Positions 1 through 22,375 of a stretch of DNA of 64,000 bases are shown here, one piece after another (within the stretch, counting starts at the first letter, position 1; each line of letters starts with the position of its first letter). Under the pieces are notes generated by a model. It had not been told where the DNA came from, searched no databases, and saw only the letters and a list, made by a program, of their open reading frames with translations. The stretch comes from Onthophagus taurus (Eukaryota; Arthropoda; Insecta; Coleoptera; Scarabaeidae). The position numbers and the translations under genes are program-made. The stretch lies in assembly GCF_036711975.1 (NCBI RefSeq), contig NC_091973.1:4712001-4776000 (forward strand). The letters are read 5' to 3'.

Positions 1-9186
<9,186 letters not shown>

Positions 9187-12100
9187 TACTTAAAACTATA
9201 CTAGGCCACTAGTCAAAAGTTACGAATTTTAATACCTAACGAACGCGACGACTTATAGGTACGTACAAAAAATAAATAAAAAAGAGCCGACTAGTCAACG
9301 CGAACAGCTCAGCCTCTTTGAAAGAATTTAAGAAAGGAGGCCGGAACGAAAGGTACCTAACATATCACGAACGATCTTCGAAAAAGAAATAAATAAAAAA
9401 AACTAAATAAATGACTAAATGTATAGATTACGAGAATAAAATAAAATTTTAATAAAAATAAATTGAATAAAGCAACCCGAATGTTCCTTTTTATAATAAC
9501 GAGAAGAGTACATAAGTAATTAATAGAAAAGCCGATAAAAAAATGATTTCAAGTGCGAGATTGTCGAGGGAAATATAGTTGTAAATGTGTAATTTAAAAA
9601 TTTCGTTAAGGAATCTAAGTGTAAAAAAAGATTTTTAGGTAAGGTAGAGATTGTAAATTTTGTGCATACAAATAATATATACTTATTGAAACATTATCGC
9701 CCGTTCGCGTTGTGTGTGTGTTTTATTTTAGGTCGATCGCCAGTGTTCATTGATTTTTTATTATTATTATTATTGTTGTACGTTGTTGCTGTTTTTTATT
9801 TGTTACATCGATATTTATACTCTTACCCCAATTTCTGTTTTTTTTTCTTTTGTCACCTAAAAATTATACACATCAAGTAACTAAAAAAATTAATAAAAAA
9901 TTATTTTAAAAATTTATATAATTTCTTAAGCAGATTATTATTTGTTACTTGTATGTACGAAAAGATTCTGTACACGGTGACTAATTATTATTATATCTTT
10001 CTTTAGCCGTACTTATTTCACTTCCGTGCTGTTTTTTAATACGTTGTTATCCACTAGGCCAGTGCCAAAGTTACAAAACTTAATGATATTTACTTAAAAA
10101 TCGTCTTGTAAATAGTATGTAAACGATAAGCGAATAAAATGACTGTATTTATAAAGAAATGAGATTTTTATTTTCAAGATTTAAATATTACCCCGAATGT
10201 ATTAAACGAGCTTTTAACGATACGTTTCGTGATGTTCGTGTTAAATGTCGTAGAATATCTTTCCTTTCTCGGTAAATACGTCTCAACGAAGAGGCGACAA
10301 TCGAATGAATTTCGACGAGTGACAGCGGAGCAAAAGACTTTATCTAAGTTTTTTTTTTCTTTTTTTTTAAAGGGAACGCGTGCGTCGATTCCTTTAAAAA
10401 TTCAAACAAGGGCAAAATGAAAAGCTGTCAATCACAACGCGCATCCTTTGTTGCGTTAAGGTCAAAAGTCGAGGAGATAAAAAGTCCATTTCCGTTTCAA
10501 AACCGGGTGCAACAGAAAACGTACATGCAGAGGTAATAATTAATCTAAATCTGTCCGAGATTTCGGATTTCGGCCCTAATGATAAACGAAATTGATAGTT
10601 TCTCGTGTTTGTTGAACGAAAAATTTGTCACCTTTTGGTCGGGCGGTTAAACATTTAGGATCATTAGGAGATTGTGGGAAAAAGAGCAACATCTGCTCCA
10701 TGTTCATCGTCGGGCTTCGCTTTATTAGCGGCCTCTTGGCGCCAATATTGTTGACGGACGGTCAACGGAATGCAAGTCGTTTATTAGTGTTAACTAAAGG
10801 TCAATTAATATTAGAGATTGGAAACAATTGGACTCGAAACGCGCCGATTGCGTCACGTCTCGTATTTAAATTTTATTCGATGCTCGCAATTAACAGCCCG
10901 CATTCAGAAACGTAAACCTAATCTAAATTATACACACACAACAACTACGGCCACTATTCCCTATTCTATACTCACTATTTATCTCTTTACATCTCATCAA
11001 TAAAAGAACAAAAAAATATATAAACGTCACCAACTATTAAAACTGTTAAAACGAAACTCATCATAATCAATCATTTTATTTTCTATTAATATAAATTTAA
11101 ATTGTTGTTAATTTAAATTTTTTTTTTGATTTAAAGACTTGTTTATGAAAACCATATTTTAAATCAGATCTTGTAAAAGTAACTTCCTCGATCTTAATAA
11201 ACCCCTTGATAAAGATAAAGTTACCCTTTTAACTGAGAACCCTTGTAATAACTGTTGAGCAGAATCTAATGTAATTAGATTTTTGATTCAACTTTTTGAT
11301 AAATTTTTTTTGTCAAATAAAAATAAAAAAAAGTTGAATCGTTTAAAAAAGTTAAAAACAAAAGGAGTATAGAAAATGAGTAAGAGAAGAGAATAGAACT
11401 TTTGTAGTCGAGGTAGAAAGGAAAAATCTTGCAAATCAATCGCCGACGAAGGAGGGGTTCTTGATATACAGAGAGCTTGTAGGTGGGCGTGTATCTATTG
11501 ACACTTTTCTAGTGACCAATCCGGGTAGGTCAGCACGTTGTCATGGAAACACTCTTTTGTCTAAGTCGTCGCGATTTTAAAATCCGGCAGAACTCGTGCA
11601 GTGGCCATCGCGCGTCGCGACGCCCGGAACGGCGGCGGCGGTGAGCCCGGAAACGCGCGCCGACGCCCGCACACATTTTCATCGCCATTACCCGATTCAA
11701 ATCATCGACTTTCAGCGGTAGCGTCCCGTTTATAAAAGCGTCGCGACGCCTGAAGCACTAATATCCGCAGATATTAAGTAATTAGTCCGGAAGGGTTTGC
11801 GAGGGGTGGGCGGTTCGTCCGACGAGGAGACGAACCCTTGATCCTAAGCCGTCCCAGGTGTTAGTCAGCAATCATAATGACAAGCACTTAGCAACTCTTG
11901 GTCCTCCATCTGCAGCGGGGCTGACTTTAAAGTAGGAAGTTTGTAAATAATAAACACCGACTCTTTGGCAATTATCATAAAATATGCCATGGCATTGTTT
12001 AATTAATTTCCGAGCCCTTCAACTCTTCTCGGACTTTCTTCATATTTTGTCCATCATAAAAGAATCTTTTAATTCATTAACCTCATTAAATTATATTTTA

Positions 12101-13125
12101 ACCAAAAAAAACTTTCTTTAGAAATTTGATACTTTTACTTGCCACAATAACAACATATATTAAGAAACTAAGAGAATATTGGAGGAATATACATAAGCAT
12201 TTCGTAACACTTCTTGGCGATATTGACCGCTGGTAACTCGAGGTGCCGCAGCAGAGGGACTGCGTACACAGGCATCTCCGTGACCTTTCCTGACCCGACT
12301 GACCAGTACAAATATAAACCATCAATCTCCCAACGTAATTACCGCGGTATAGCGGACCTAATGAAGAATACCAATCCCCTTGAACCTTGGTATGTTCGTC
12401 GCGACGCCCGTCAACGCCAAAAAAAATTCTCTGTTCCCGATAAAAAAAAGTGTGGGGCGCAAATGAAAATTGACAGATACAATTGGCGGGCGTCAAGTCG
12501 CAAAGAAAAAGAAATCCACTTCATTTGTGGTAAATCGAAAAAGAATGTTCGCGAGAAGTGATGCGCCACGACGCGGACCGCGAAACGTTATTAATTATTC
12601 TACAAGACCCTCTACTACCGTTTCGAAAAGCTTATTATCAACCCTACAGCATAAAACCGCATTAACTATTCATATTTTAAAAGCTATATCCTCACAAAAG
12701 GTTATCGGTGCTAATTAACAATAATAGGATTATTATTTTATATTTCTTTTTGGGGGGGTGATGTTCCAAAACTTTTATATTTTTATAAATAAAGATTATT
12801 TTGAATTTTGAACGCTCACTTCTTTTTGTAGACTACCATCTACAATTTAATTGCCAAAACACAAACAAAATCGAGCTAAATCAGCGCCCTCTCGCAACTA
12901 GTAGCTACAACTTAAAACAAAATCTTAAACCAATCAATAAAAAAATGTTATATACTAAATAAATATTTATTAAAAATATATGATGTATAAATATTTAAAA
13001 ACAGGAATGTAAACATTAAGTAAAAGGAAAAAAATACAAAAAAATATGATAAAAACATATACCACATTCACCAAGAGAAAAGAAATTGCTCGAATACTTG
13101 TTCTTCTATATATAGTATTGCATTT
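9187..13125. other. Convergent intergenic region: svp 3' UTR, spacer, CERK 3' UTR
   Basis: AATAAA-type signals after the svp stop lie at about 9270, 9430-9470 and 10130-10140, so the svp 3' UTR may end near 9.5 or 10.2 kb. A GC-richer block lies at about 11580-11760. Overlapping open frames at 12098-12718 on both strands resemble no known family and were not called. The ceramide kinase 3' UTR occupies the right end on the minus strand, with TTTATT-type signals near 12960. Confidence 0.5.
11580..11765 (+). promoter_or_regulatory. GC-rich island with a TATA-like box
   Basis: A CG-rich stretch (many CGCGACG and GGCGGCGG words) in otherwise AT-rich DNA leads into TATAAAAG at 11731-11738. This looks like a core promoter on the plus strand, but no downstream coding exon was recognised, so it could belong to a non-coding transcript or to nothing. 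Confidence 0.25.
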
Positions 13126-16100
13126 TTAGTTTTTGCATAAACCGCAACATTTAGTGGTTTCATCATCGGCCGGAATGGGATTTCCTCGACTATAAACTGA
13201 TAAGAGTTGACATCTTACTCTGCAAATAAAATGTTTAAATTTAATTAAAAATTATACAATCAAAATGAACCATACATTGCATGAATGTCGGTTTCTGATT
13301 CAACTTCGCCATCACAATTCCATCTACTATGTCCTTCAAGAGATTTGAATCGAAATTCTTTACCCTTATGCATCTCGATAAACGGCAAGTCATCAATTTT
13401 TCCTCGTTTTGAAGACATCCTCAACAGCAATCGAAGTATGTTTAATAAACTCGTATGGTGTACAAGTACTAAGTACAAATGTCCATCACCCACGTGACAA
13501 AATGGCGCGATTCCATTTGGACTACGATCGCAAGCACAACTAATATTCGCACCGCTAACCATAAAATACTTCCCATTCAACGTTTTCCAATTACAACCAT
13601 CCTTTTTAATACTAACATCATCACAGCTACTTTCTAGGCAAGTGGAACAACTCTCGAAACATTTCGACGAAGAACCTTCTTCGCCTTCACTGCCACTCTC
13701 CACTGATAATACTGCTATCTCACCTTTATAACCCTTGTTCATTAAAATTTTTTTTAAACCCGAGTACTCGTAACGACGAGGACCCATCCAACGGTGTCTA
13801 TCACTATGATAAGCCACATCGCCTAAGTAACCATAACTTAAAACACTAGCGTATAATCTTAAAAGACGTGTTGTATCGTAAACTGATACTAAATCCAATC
13901 CTAATGTATCACCAAATATTATATGAAGTACTGCTGTTTGCGTATCTTTTGTTCCATGTAGACAATATGCTATTGTATCTGTGCTACCGCCTAATTAAAT
14001 CAAATTTTTATTGTATTAGTGAAATTTCATTTTTTGTTTTGGAATAGGTTGTGATATTTTAGTTTTGTAAGAAGTTATTAACACCGAGAAAACTTTATTT
14101 TGAATGATAGAATTGAGATGGTTATGACATTTGCATAGAAGCGTGCATATTTTGTATATCTTAAAATTAACGGATAAAATTTTAAATTAAAATGGTTCCT
14201 CATGCAAATAAAAATGGCGGCAATATTAACCCGGAGGCAATTAAAGGAACACACGCAAATTTCTGTTACGTCGTGCCATCGAATTTTAAAAATCAATACA
14301 TTTTTACCGTATAAGTGCAATTTTATGCAACATTTGGCTAAAAAAACAACTTTCTGAATAACATATGGTGCGACGAAAGTCGTTGCCGTAATAATGGAAA
14401 CAAAATAATCAAATTTTGGGGACAATATTTGGTGTGGGATAATCAATGGAACTTTGGTAGGACCATATTTATACCACGATACGTTAACAAGTCACCATTA
14501 CCTGGAGTTTTCTTCCTGAACTGTGTGAATCCATAACCAATATGGCGGATTTATACGCAACAATTTTGCAAATATTAATGCAATTAATCGCGTCACATTA
14601 CTTAGTGTATGTAATGTTGAATTTGTAAGGCGATTCGAATTGTGCGTGTATGAAAATTGAAGTAATTTTGAACAGTTTTTATAAGTTATTTTAGAAAATA
14701 ATGTTGTGACCATCTTGTTGGTTTATATAAATAATGTTATTTCAATTCTTTTTTTCTTTCCTATTAAATATCTTCGAATCTACTAAGTTTTGAAATCAAT
14801 GCTAATAAGGAAAGTTGCATCATATGCACTAGTGGTGGAACGGATATCCGGTAACTATCCGGTATCCGGCCATTTTTTAAAATTTTTTCGAATTTTTCAA
14901 TTTTCGCCGTTTAAGTTTTAAAAATTCGTATAAAATCAAGTTCTTGGAATATAAGTATGAAAATTTCCCAAAGTGTTAATAAAACTGTCCTCTTTCCAAT
15001 GAACCAATCCGTTTTGAAAAATAACTTTTAGTTTTTGAGAAAACAACATTTGAAGTTTTGATAATTTCCAATTTTCATCGATAATTTTCAAAATTCGCTA
15101 TAAATTTAATTTCTTGAAGGATCCTTGTGGAAATATCACCAATTATTAATTAAAGTATCCTCTTTTTAATGCAAGAAGCCGTTTTGAAGAATCGCTTTTA
15201 GTTTTTCAGAAATAAATTTTTGAAATGATCGACAATTTTTTGGAATTTTGCAATTTTTGCCGATTCAGTTTTAAAAATTCATATAAAATCAAGTTCTTGG
15301 AATATAAGTATGAAAATTTCCCAAAGTGTTAATAAAAGTGTCCTCTTTCCAATGAACCAACCCGTTTTGAAAAATTACTTTTAGTTTTTGAGAAAACAAT
15401 ATTTGAAGTTTTGATAATTTCCAATTTTCATCGATAATTTTCAAAATTCGATATAAATTTAATTTCTTGAAGGATCCTTGTGGAAATATCACCAATTATT
15501 AATTAAAGTATCCTCTTTTTAATGCAAGAAGCCGTTTTGAAGAATCGCTTTTAGTTTTTCAGAAATAAATTTTTGAAATGATCGACAATTTTTTCGAATT
15601 TTTCAATATTCGCCGATTAAGTTTTAAAAATTCGTATAAAATCAAGTTCTTGGAATATAAGTATGAAAATTTCCCAAAGTGTTAATAAAAGTGTCCTCTT
15701 TCCAATGAACCAATCCGTTTTGAAAAATAACTTTTAGTTTTTGAGAAAACAATATTTGAAGTTTTGATAATTTCCAATTTTCATCTATAATTTTCAAAAT
15801 TCGATATAAATTTAATTTCTTGTAGGATCCTTGTGGAAATATCACCAATTATTAATTAAAGTATCCTCTTTTTAATGCAACAAGCCGTTTGGAAAAATCG
15901 CTTTTAGTTTTTCAGAAATAAATTTTTGAAATGAACGACAATTTTTTCGAATTTTGCAATTTTCGCCGATTAAGTTTTAAAAATTCGTATAAAATCAAGT
16001 TCTTGGAATATGAGTATGAAAATTTCCCAAAGTGTTAATAAGAGTGTCCTCTTTCCAATGAACCAACCCGTTTTGAAAAATAACTTTTAGTTTTTGAGAA

Positions 16101-17824
16101 AACAATATTTGAAGTTTTGATAATTTCCAATTTTCATCGATAATTTTCAAAATTCGCTATAAATTTAATTTCTTGAAGGATCGTTGTGGAAATATCACCA
16201 ATTATTAATTAAAGTATCCTCTTTTTAATGCAACAAGCCGTTTTGAAAAATCGCTTTCAGTTCTTGAGAAATAAATTTTTGAAATGAACGACAATTTTTT
16301 CGAATTTTGCAATTTTTGCCGATTCAGTTTTAAAAATTCATATAAAATCCACTTCTTGGAATATGAGTATAAAAATTTCCCAAAGTGTTAATAAAACTGT
16401 CCTCTTTCCAATGAACCAATCCGTTTTGAAAAATAACTTTTAGTTTTTGAGAAAACAATATTTGAAGTTTTGATAAAATTTTCGATGTTGCAATTTTTAA
16501 AATTCGCTATAAAATTAATTTCTTGAAGAATCCTTGTATAAATATCATCAATTATTAATTGAAGTATCCTCTTTTTAATGCAACAAGCCGTTTTGAAGAA
16601 TCGCTTTTAGTTTTTCAGAAATAAATTTTTGAAATGATCGACAATTTTTTCGAAATTTTCAATTTTCGCCGATTAAGTTTTAAAAATTCGTATAAAATCA
16701 AGTTCTTGGAATATGAGTATGAAAATTTCCCAAAGTGTTAATAAAACTGTCCTCTTTCCAATGAACCAATTCGTTTTGAAAAATAACTTTTAGTTTTTGA
16801 GAAAGATGCTTGTGAAAATATTATTAATTAAAGCATCAAAAAAGTTCATTTTGTATCTTGGATCATTCCACCACTAATATGCACTTAATAAAAACTTTGT
16901 GTTGAAAGGAACGTTTCTTTTGACCTTTATTTTTGTACAATGAAAAATAATAATACTTAAGAACTGAAGTCTTTTAGGAACTCTAACAACAACTTCTTAC
17001 AAAACTAAAATATCTCAAGCTATTAAAAAAAAAATTATAATTACCAGGAATAATTCCAACTGGTAAACTTGGTTTAGGTAAAGCTTGACTATGATCATTC
17101 ATATCAATTCCTTTCATTCGACATTCTCTAATAACCAATCCATTAAATAATTCAGAAACTGTTCCATCTCCACCAACACAAGCGACAGAATCAAACATAT
17201 CTAAGTTATGATAAGTAACAAAGTCTTTGATTTGATCTTTTCTTTGTGATACATTCACTGTTACATCAATATTTGCCAATATAAACAATGGTTTTGCTTC
17301 TTTTTCATAAATTTGCATTGCACTGCGTTTTCCTCCAAAAGGATTCACAAATAATAACATTTTTTTTGGACGATTAGTAAAAGCTAAAAAAGCTAAATGA
17401 TACTTCTAAAAGTTATTTATTATTAAGTTACTTACTCTCTAAATGATTTTGTAATGTTTTTACCCAAGATACAACTTGGATTGGATCGGAATGTCTAAAA
17501 GTGATTGATTTATACTCCCAAGTTTTGTTTCTACCTTTTTCAGCATAGTGTATAGTAAAATTATTTGGATCTATCGATGGATCATCTAAGGGATGAGATA
17601 CTGGTAAAAAATTTTGTTTAACTGCAATAACATTTTGTATTGGGACGGTTACTTGATCTACAAAATAAGAAAATTAATATGTGTGTATTTATTTATGTAT
17701 TATACTTACGGAAAGGTGGTTTCTCTGTATCCCAAATAATCTTTAATTGATGAAAAAACACTTTGAATCTTCGTTTCTTACAAGTAAAATTTGTTAAGAG
17801 TACAGATTGTTCGACGTCGTCCAT
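13126..17824 (-). CDS. CERK: Ceramide kinase
   Basis: The enzyme phosphorylates ceramide to ceramide-1-phosphate at membranes. Coding exons on the minus strand are 17824-17710, 17657-17436, 17383-17045, 13990-13276 and 13219-13126, with clean GT-AG borders and 1485 nt in total (494 residues; human CERK is 537). The start is MDDVEQSVLL. The N-terminal PH-like part holds EYKSITFRHSDPIQVVSWVK (about 82-101). The diacylglycerol-kinase catalytic domain follows, with LLFVNPFGGK (122-131), GGDGT (183-187) and IIPGGSTD at the third intron. A C-x3-C-x2-C motif (CFESCSTC), typical of ceramide kinases, and the C-terminal VRCQLLSVYSRG confirm CERK rather than sphingosine kinase. The third intron (13991-17044) contains a 2-kb hAT-like element. 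It is convergent with svp. Confidence 0.96.
14830..16876. mobile_element. Non-autonomous hAT-like element in a CERK intron
   Basis: Inverted ends TAGTGGTGGAA (14830-14840) and its complement (16866-16876) are flanked on both sides by an identical 8-bp target duplication, ATATGCAC (14822-14829 and 16877-16884). An 8-bp duplication with TAGTGGTGG-type ends is characteristic of the hAT superfamily. The 2047-bp interior has no transposase and consists almost entirely of a tandem repeat. Confidence 0.9.
14880..16830. repeat. 353-bp tandem satellite, about 5.5 units, inside the hAT-like element
   Basis: The landmark AATATAAGTATGAAAATTTC (with small variants) starts at 14948, 15301, 15654, 16007, 16360 and 16710. 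Spacings are 353, 353, 353, 353 and 350 bp. The units are AT-rich with a few substitutions each. Matching 68-residue open frames that recur once per unit on the minus strand are by-products of the repeat. Confidence 0.95.
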
Positions 17825-18600
17825 GGTGATATTAACATCAAATGGTTTCAAAGAAATAATTTTGGATGCACAAAATCGTTTAAAATAAACGACATTTTAA
17901 AACCCATAATTAGTCTCCATTTAATCATCATAAAATTCGTAGAAATTCCTCACCCTCTTCATCTTTACAATCTTTGTTTTCAATCAAAAAACGCTTATTA
18001 TTATTAAGAAGGTATCTCTTTTTTTTGGTGAGATGATACTATTTCCTCTGTTCGAACTGGTTTTCCTTGACACTTATTTACTGCTACTACCTGTTTTGAA
18101 AACTTGTGTTGAATAAAATCCTCAAATAACACCTGAGTTTGGCATTGACAGTTTCCACTACTATTGCGCAAAGGTTAATATATTACAACAGCTGTAACAG
18201 CAATTTTAAAATAATAACACACAACACAAAATGTTCAACTCAAGTTAAATTATACATAACATACGTTCCGGTTGTCTTCTGTATTTTTTATTTAAATAGT
18301 CCCACTCCATCTGCCTTATTCAAGACTAAAAAATTCTTGATAATACTTAATCTGGTGATTAATCGGATGATTACAAAACGACAAACGATATTTTCATAAA
18401 TCCGATCGAAACCGTCAATTTTCGAAAGACTTTTTATGATTCACACGTGACACGATCGAACAATAAAGTAATCTTTTGATTATGTATTATGATCCATAAA
18501 AAGCATCGTTTTTTTTGTTAACTTTATTAACGCAACCAATTTTACACGTACACATTTCGTTTAGTTGGCAACCAATTATACACTATGTTTCATTTTTAGC
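17825..18600. other. Upstream region of ceramide kinase
   Basis: AT-rich sequence directly upstream of the CERK start. No coding exon or transposon could be recognised, and no clear TATA or initiator element stands out. Any 5' UTR exon remains unplaced. Confidence 0.4.
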
Positions 18601-19020
18601 ATTGATTATACTACTCTTAAATAATACTATTTTAATATCAAATTATTTTCCACGAACATTCTATTTATACGTACATATTGAATTTTTATTATTATTCTTC
18701 GTGGAAAATATATTGAACACTTCTATATCTTGAGCTAGTGTACCATATGTACAGCTCTGTTCAGATTTAATGCGAATCGGCCGCTGTTAGCTCCGACATG
18801 ACGCTGGTACTGGAAGAAGACGGAGACATCTTTTGTTTCTATTCAATTCGATTATTATATGTATTAATTTTATTTTATTTTAAATCTTTTTTGATATTTT
18901 TAAGCACAACAAATAGACGATTTTTTATATGTTCCTCTAATAAATGATGATAGAATATATCTATAAATAAAACGTCAGATAAGTCATTCATGCCCGGGTA
19001 GCTGTAAAAAAACCCTAATT

Positions 19021-19800
19021 ACGGAGCAATTGGCTACAACACGGTTACGATTTGCCCGTGAATACCTTGAGTATAATTGGGAACCAATCATCTTCACAGA
19101 CGAAAAAATCTTAATCGTATGATGCTAATCATGTTCAACCCAGTACAAGAAGTGGACGCATTTCCTTGGGTTATTGGGGATGGATGAGCATTCATGGACT
19201 AGGAGAACTGCCCGAAATTAAAGGAAGATTTAATTCGATTGAATACATTCGAGTGGTGGAGGATGTGTTGATACCATCAGTAAGAAGCTTGTACCCAGAA
19301 GGGATCATCACGATAGCCCAAGACAATTCGCCCATGCATTCTTCAAGAATTGTTCATGATTGGTTTGACGATCATAATGAGGTTAGGCGAATATCCCGAC
19401 CAGCTTGGTCACCGGATCTACACCCATTCGACAATCTATGGGCTTTGGTGGAAAAACAGTTCAATAAAAACGCCAACTTTCCTTTTCGCAACGTGGATAA
19501 TCTGCGCCGCAACATTACAGTTGTGTGGGAATTGTTTCGCGGCAAGGATGTATGCGAAAGATTAGTAAATTCGATGTCCACTAGATTGCAATGTTGGTAT
19601 TATACAAAATACTGATATTTGATGGTATAATGGACCGTATGATATAAATATATAAATTTTGCATAGTACCATAATTTCTCATTCTGAACAACTTTTCTTA
19701 ATGACATTTTGCCGTATCATGAACAAAAAGCTTACTAACATTCAAGAATTTTTAAGTCATTATACCTCTTGTAACACCTATCCTGGGACACACTGTATAT
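19021..19800 (+). pseudogene. Tc1-like DDE transposase remnant with its 3' terminal repeat
   Basis: The piece at about 19021-19115 gives TRLRFAREYLEYN and IIFTDEK, containing the first catalytic Asp. After a deletion and frameshift it continues as RSGRISLGYWGWMSIHG (about 19150), IITIAQDNSPMHSSRIVHDW (second Asp) and WSPDLHPFDNLWALVEK, ending at a stop at 19612. The normal final acidic residue of the NPIENLW motif is Asp here (HPFDNLW). The right end at about 19765-19800 reads, on the minus strand, ACAGTGTGTCCCAGGATAGG, a typical Tc1-like terminus. The left terminus was not found. This is a dead copy, and a relative lies at 27.3-28.2 kb. Confidence 0.85.
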
Positions 19801-20499
19801 AACTTATTATCAATATATCATTTTCATTTCTTTTGAGGTTCGACTTATCCTTCCACTGTATTACCAAAGTAATATAGTAATTATTACTAATTATTTTACT
19901 ACAGGAATTGTGTAAAGTAAATGGATTGCTTATACCTATTTATTTTCTTAATTGTTCTTTGTGATTCAGTCATCTTGGCCATAAATCACACCACCCCGCT
20001 TGCCTGTTCTGAATTTTTACAAGACTACAGAGCAGGTAAAACCGAATTGAATGCCTCGTGAACGTAGGTCGTTTCTAGTACAATTTTATGCCTCTACGAG
20101 CGGCTCTTTTAGCATTATATCTGAACAGAACTGTACATATAAATAGAACATTCGTGGAAAAAAATTTAATATTAAAATAGTATTATTTAAGACAGAATGA
20201 GAGTCATTCGGCTTGCGCATACAACATATCAATCCTATTATTCCAAGTGGAAAATAATCATGATGCATATATACCCACTTCATAGGCATGCTGGAAGGTT
20301 TGTAAGCCTCGCTAACGACAATGCCTCCATGAAAGTACTAACTCTCATTGAGATCAGAGCATCATGGTTGTCAGAGCATGATGATCAGAGCATGATGAGG
20401 GTGAAATTGGTCTGATGGTCATAAGGAACATTCGCCAGATGATAAAGGGTGAAGTGGGAATAAGAACGTTAACATAAAATCTTTCTTCGCAACATTAAA

Positions 20500-22375
20500 A
20501 ATCTGAAATAAAAAATCTTATTGTTACCATGGGAGACAAAAATGCAGGACTCGTTGTGTTGGATAAAGAGTCATCATAAAAAAGACATTAACTTTTTTCA
20601 AAGAAAATAACACTTTAAAAATTAAGAATAATCCCACCCTTTAACCCTTAACCCGAAACATAGGTCCAGCAGACAGTTTGAATTGTCATAGTGCTGTGTG
20701 ATGTGAGTAGTAGATTCTAGAAACGAGCAAGTCTATGAAACCAGTTGTTTCAAACTACGGTAAGGAGATCCTATAGACCAATGTTTGTAGTTCCATATAT
20801 ATACTAAACAAAAGTAGCAACTATGGATAAACCAAGTCCTAGTAGACATGATACCCGAATAAATTTGAACAATCCAGATTTTGAAAATAAGGTACACGAA
20901 ATGTTGGCTAACGGAACAAGTTTATATTCATCGAACGAAGAACCTGATGAAATAGCAGATGATTCGGACCAAGATCCTGATTATATTTTAGAGTATAGTA
21001 ATGATTAAAGGCAGATGATGATTTCTTGGACATATCCGACGAAGTCATATATTGTGGCAAAAATGGTTTTCGGTGGATGTAGACTGAACCAATAAGAAAC
21101 ACTGAAACCAGATCGCATAATATCATTACTGGTTTACCAGCGCTAACTACAATTGGTAAAAATTTAGGAAATAATCCTTCTAAAGAAGAGATTTGGATAA
21201 TGATATGATACGAATTCTACTGAAATCAAAGCGCTGCTTGGACTCCTTATGTCATTAATTATGAAATCCTCACATGAGGACATATTATCCCTATTTTCCA
21301 AAGATTATTTGGGACGGCCCATTTTTAGAACGACAATGTCTGTTAAAAGGTTCGAAATTTTATTAGATTTGATAACAGCGTAGATCGGGAAGAATGAAAG
21401 AAGTCGAATAGCTAAAAACTATTTACCGTAGGAAAATGCGTTAATATTGATGAAATATACTTTATACCTTTTAGAGGTAATTGTCATTTTCATATATGCA
21501 TGCCTAGCAAGCCAGCTAAACATGGCATAAAAATAATGTGCATGACCACACGCAATGCATATTTCTACAATGGCTACATTTACGCAGGAAAAGATACTGA
21601 TGGTGGGTGTAGGGCTCTCTGAAGAAGAGAGAAAACTATCTAAGCCTTCACAATGTGTGATTAGATCGTGTAAACCTATCGAAAGATCAATCAGAAACGT
21701 AACCGTGGATAACTATTTTAAGTCAATAGAAATAATCTGGCTTGACGCAATAGAGCAGTTCTATTAGTTTAAACTATGCACCATTCTAAAGATAATGAAC
21801 TTGGAAAGCCAGAAATAATTAAATGTTACAACTATACCAGTCAAGAGTTGATGTTCTCGATATGAAATTAGCTGTATTTTACACCGTAGTAAACATGAGT
21901 ACTAGGGTTTTTGGTTTTTGAACTGTTAGAACCTCATCTAAGGCAAACACTAACAACAAACCTTCCTGGGGAAGTGCGGTCTAAATCTTTTGAGAAAATA
22001 CAATGATGAAAATACTGTTCCCGATGGCAAGAAAAACTTGCAGTATTTGGCAGAAAAACGAATTAATGTTGCATCCGTTGTTCCAAGCCAATTTCCTTAG
22101 AATGTAGTCGAAAATTAATAATTATAATTTGAGCAGTTATTACTATGAATGAAGTTGTATATTTGAATTTTCAATAATCAAGGTCTGGTAGACATGTTGT
22201 TTCTAATAAGGTTGATATTTCAATGTTTCGGGTTAAGGGTTAATTTAACAATAACTTAAAAGAACTAATTAAAAGCCTTATCAAACTTCATAAAACAGAT
22301 CAGAGTATCCGCCCAATCATCAGCAACATTAACACCCCTACCAATAAGAAATTTTAACGTGTTAATCGGTCAAAC
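20500..22375 (+). pseudogene. Penelope-like element fragment split by a piggyBac insertion
   Basis: Before the piggyBac copy the plus strand reads LIVTMGDKNAGLVVLDKESS (about 20517-20576), the DKN/LD block near the start of Penelope-type reverse transcriptases. After it comes LIKLHKTDQSIRPIISNINT (about 22279-22338), the K-HK...RPIVS block that normally follows. Removing the insertion and one TTAA brings the two blocks close together in the expected order. Both sides contain stops. Family assignment by motif only; inactive. Confidence 0.6.
20645..22239 (+). mobile_element. Degenerate piggyBac transposon
   Basis: Terminal inverted repeats CCCTTAACCCGAAACAT (20645-20661 and the complement at 22223-22239) are flanked by TTAA on both sides (20641-20644, 22240-22243), the piggyBac hallmark. 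The interior is a broken transposase. It opens at 20823 with MDKPSPSRHDTR and an acidic N-terminus (EEPDEIADDSDQDPD). About 21265-21378 gives ILSLFSKDYLGRPIFRTTMS VKRFEILLDL. About 21440-21766 gives DEIYFIPFRG, MPSKPAKHGIKIM, YAGKDTDG and RNVTVDNYFKSIE. Several stops and frameshifts make it inactive. Length is 1595 bp, shorter than intact piggyBac elements. Confidence 0.92.

Noticed and set aside
12098-12718. Overlapping frames of 132 codons (-) and 115 and 82 codons (+)
   Set aside because: No family motif, no convincing splice context, and the frames contradict each other on opposite strands.
15289-15848. Two near-identical 68-codon frames on the minus strand
   Set aside because: They lie one satellite period (353 bp) apart and are a consequence of the repeat.
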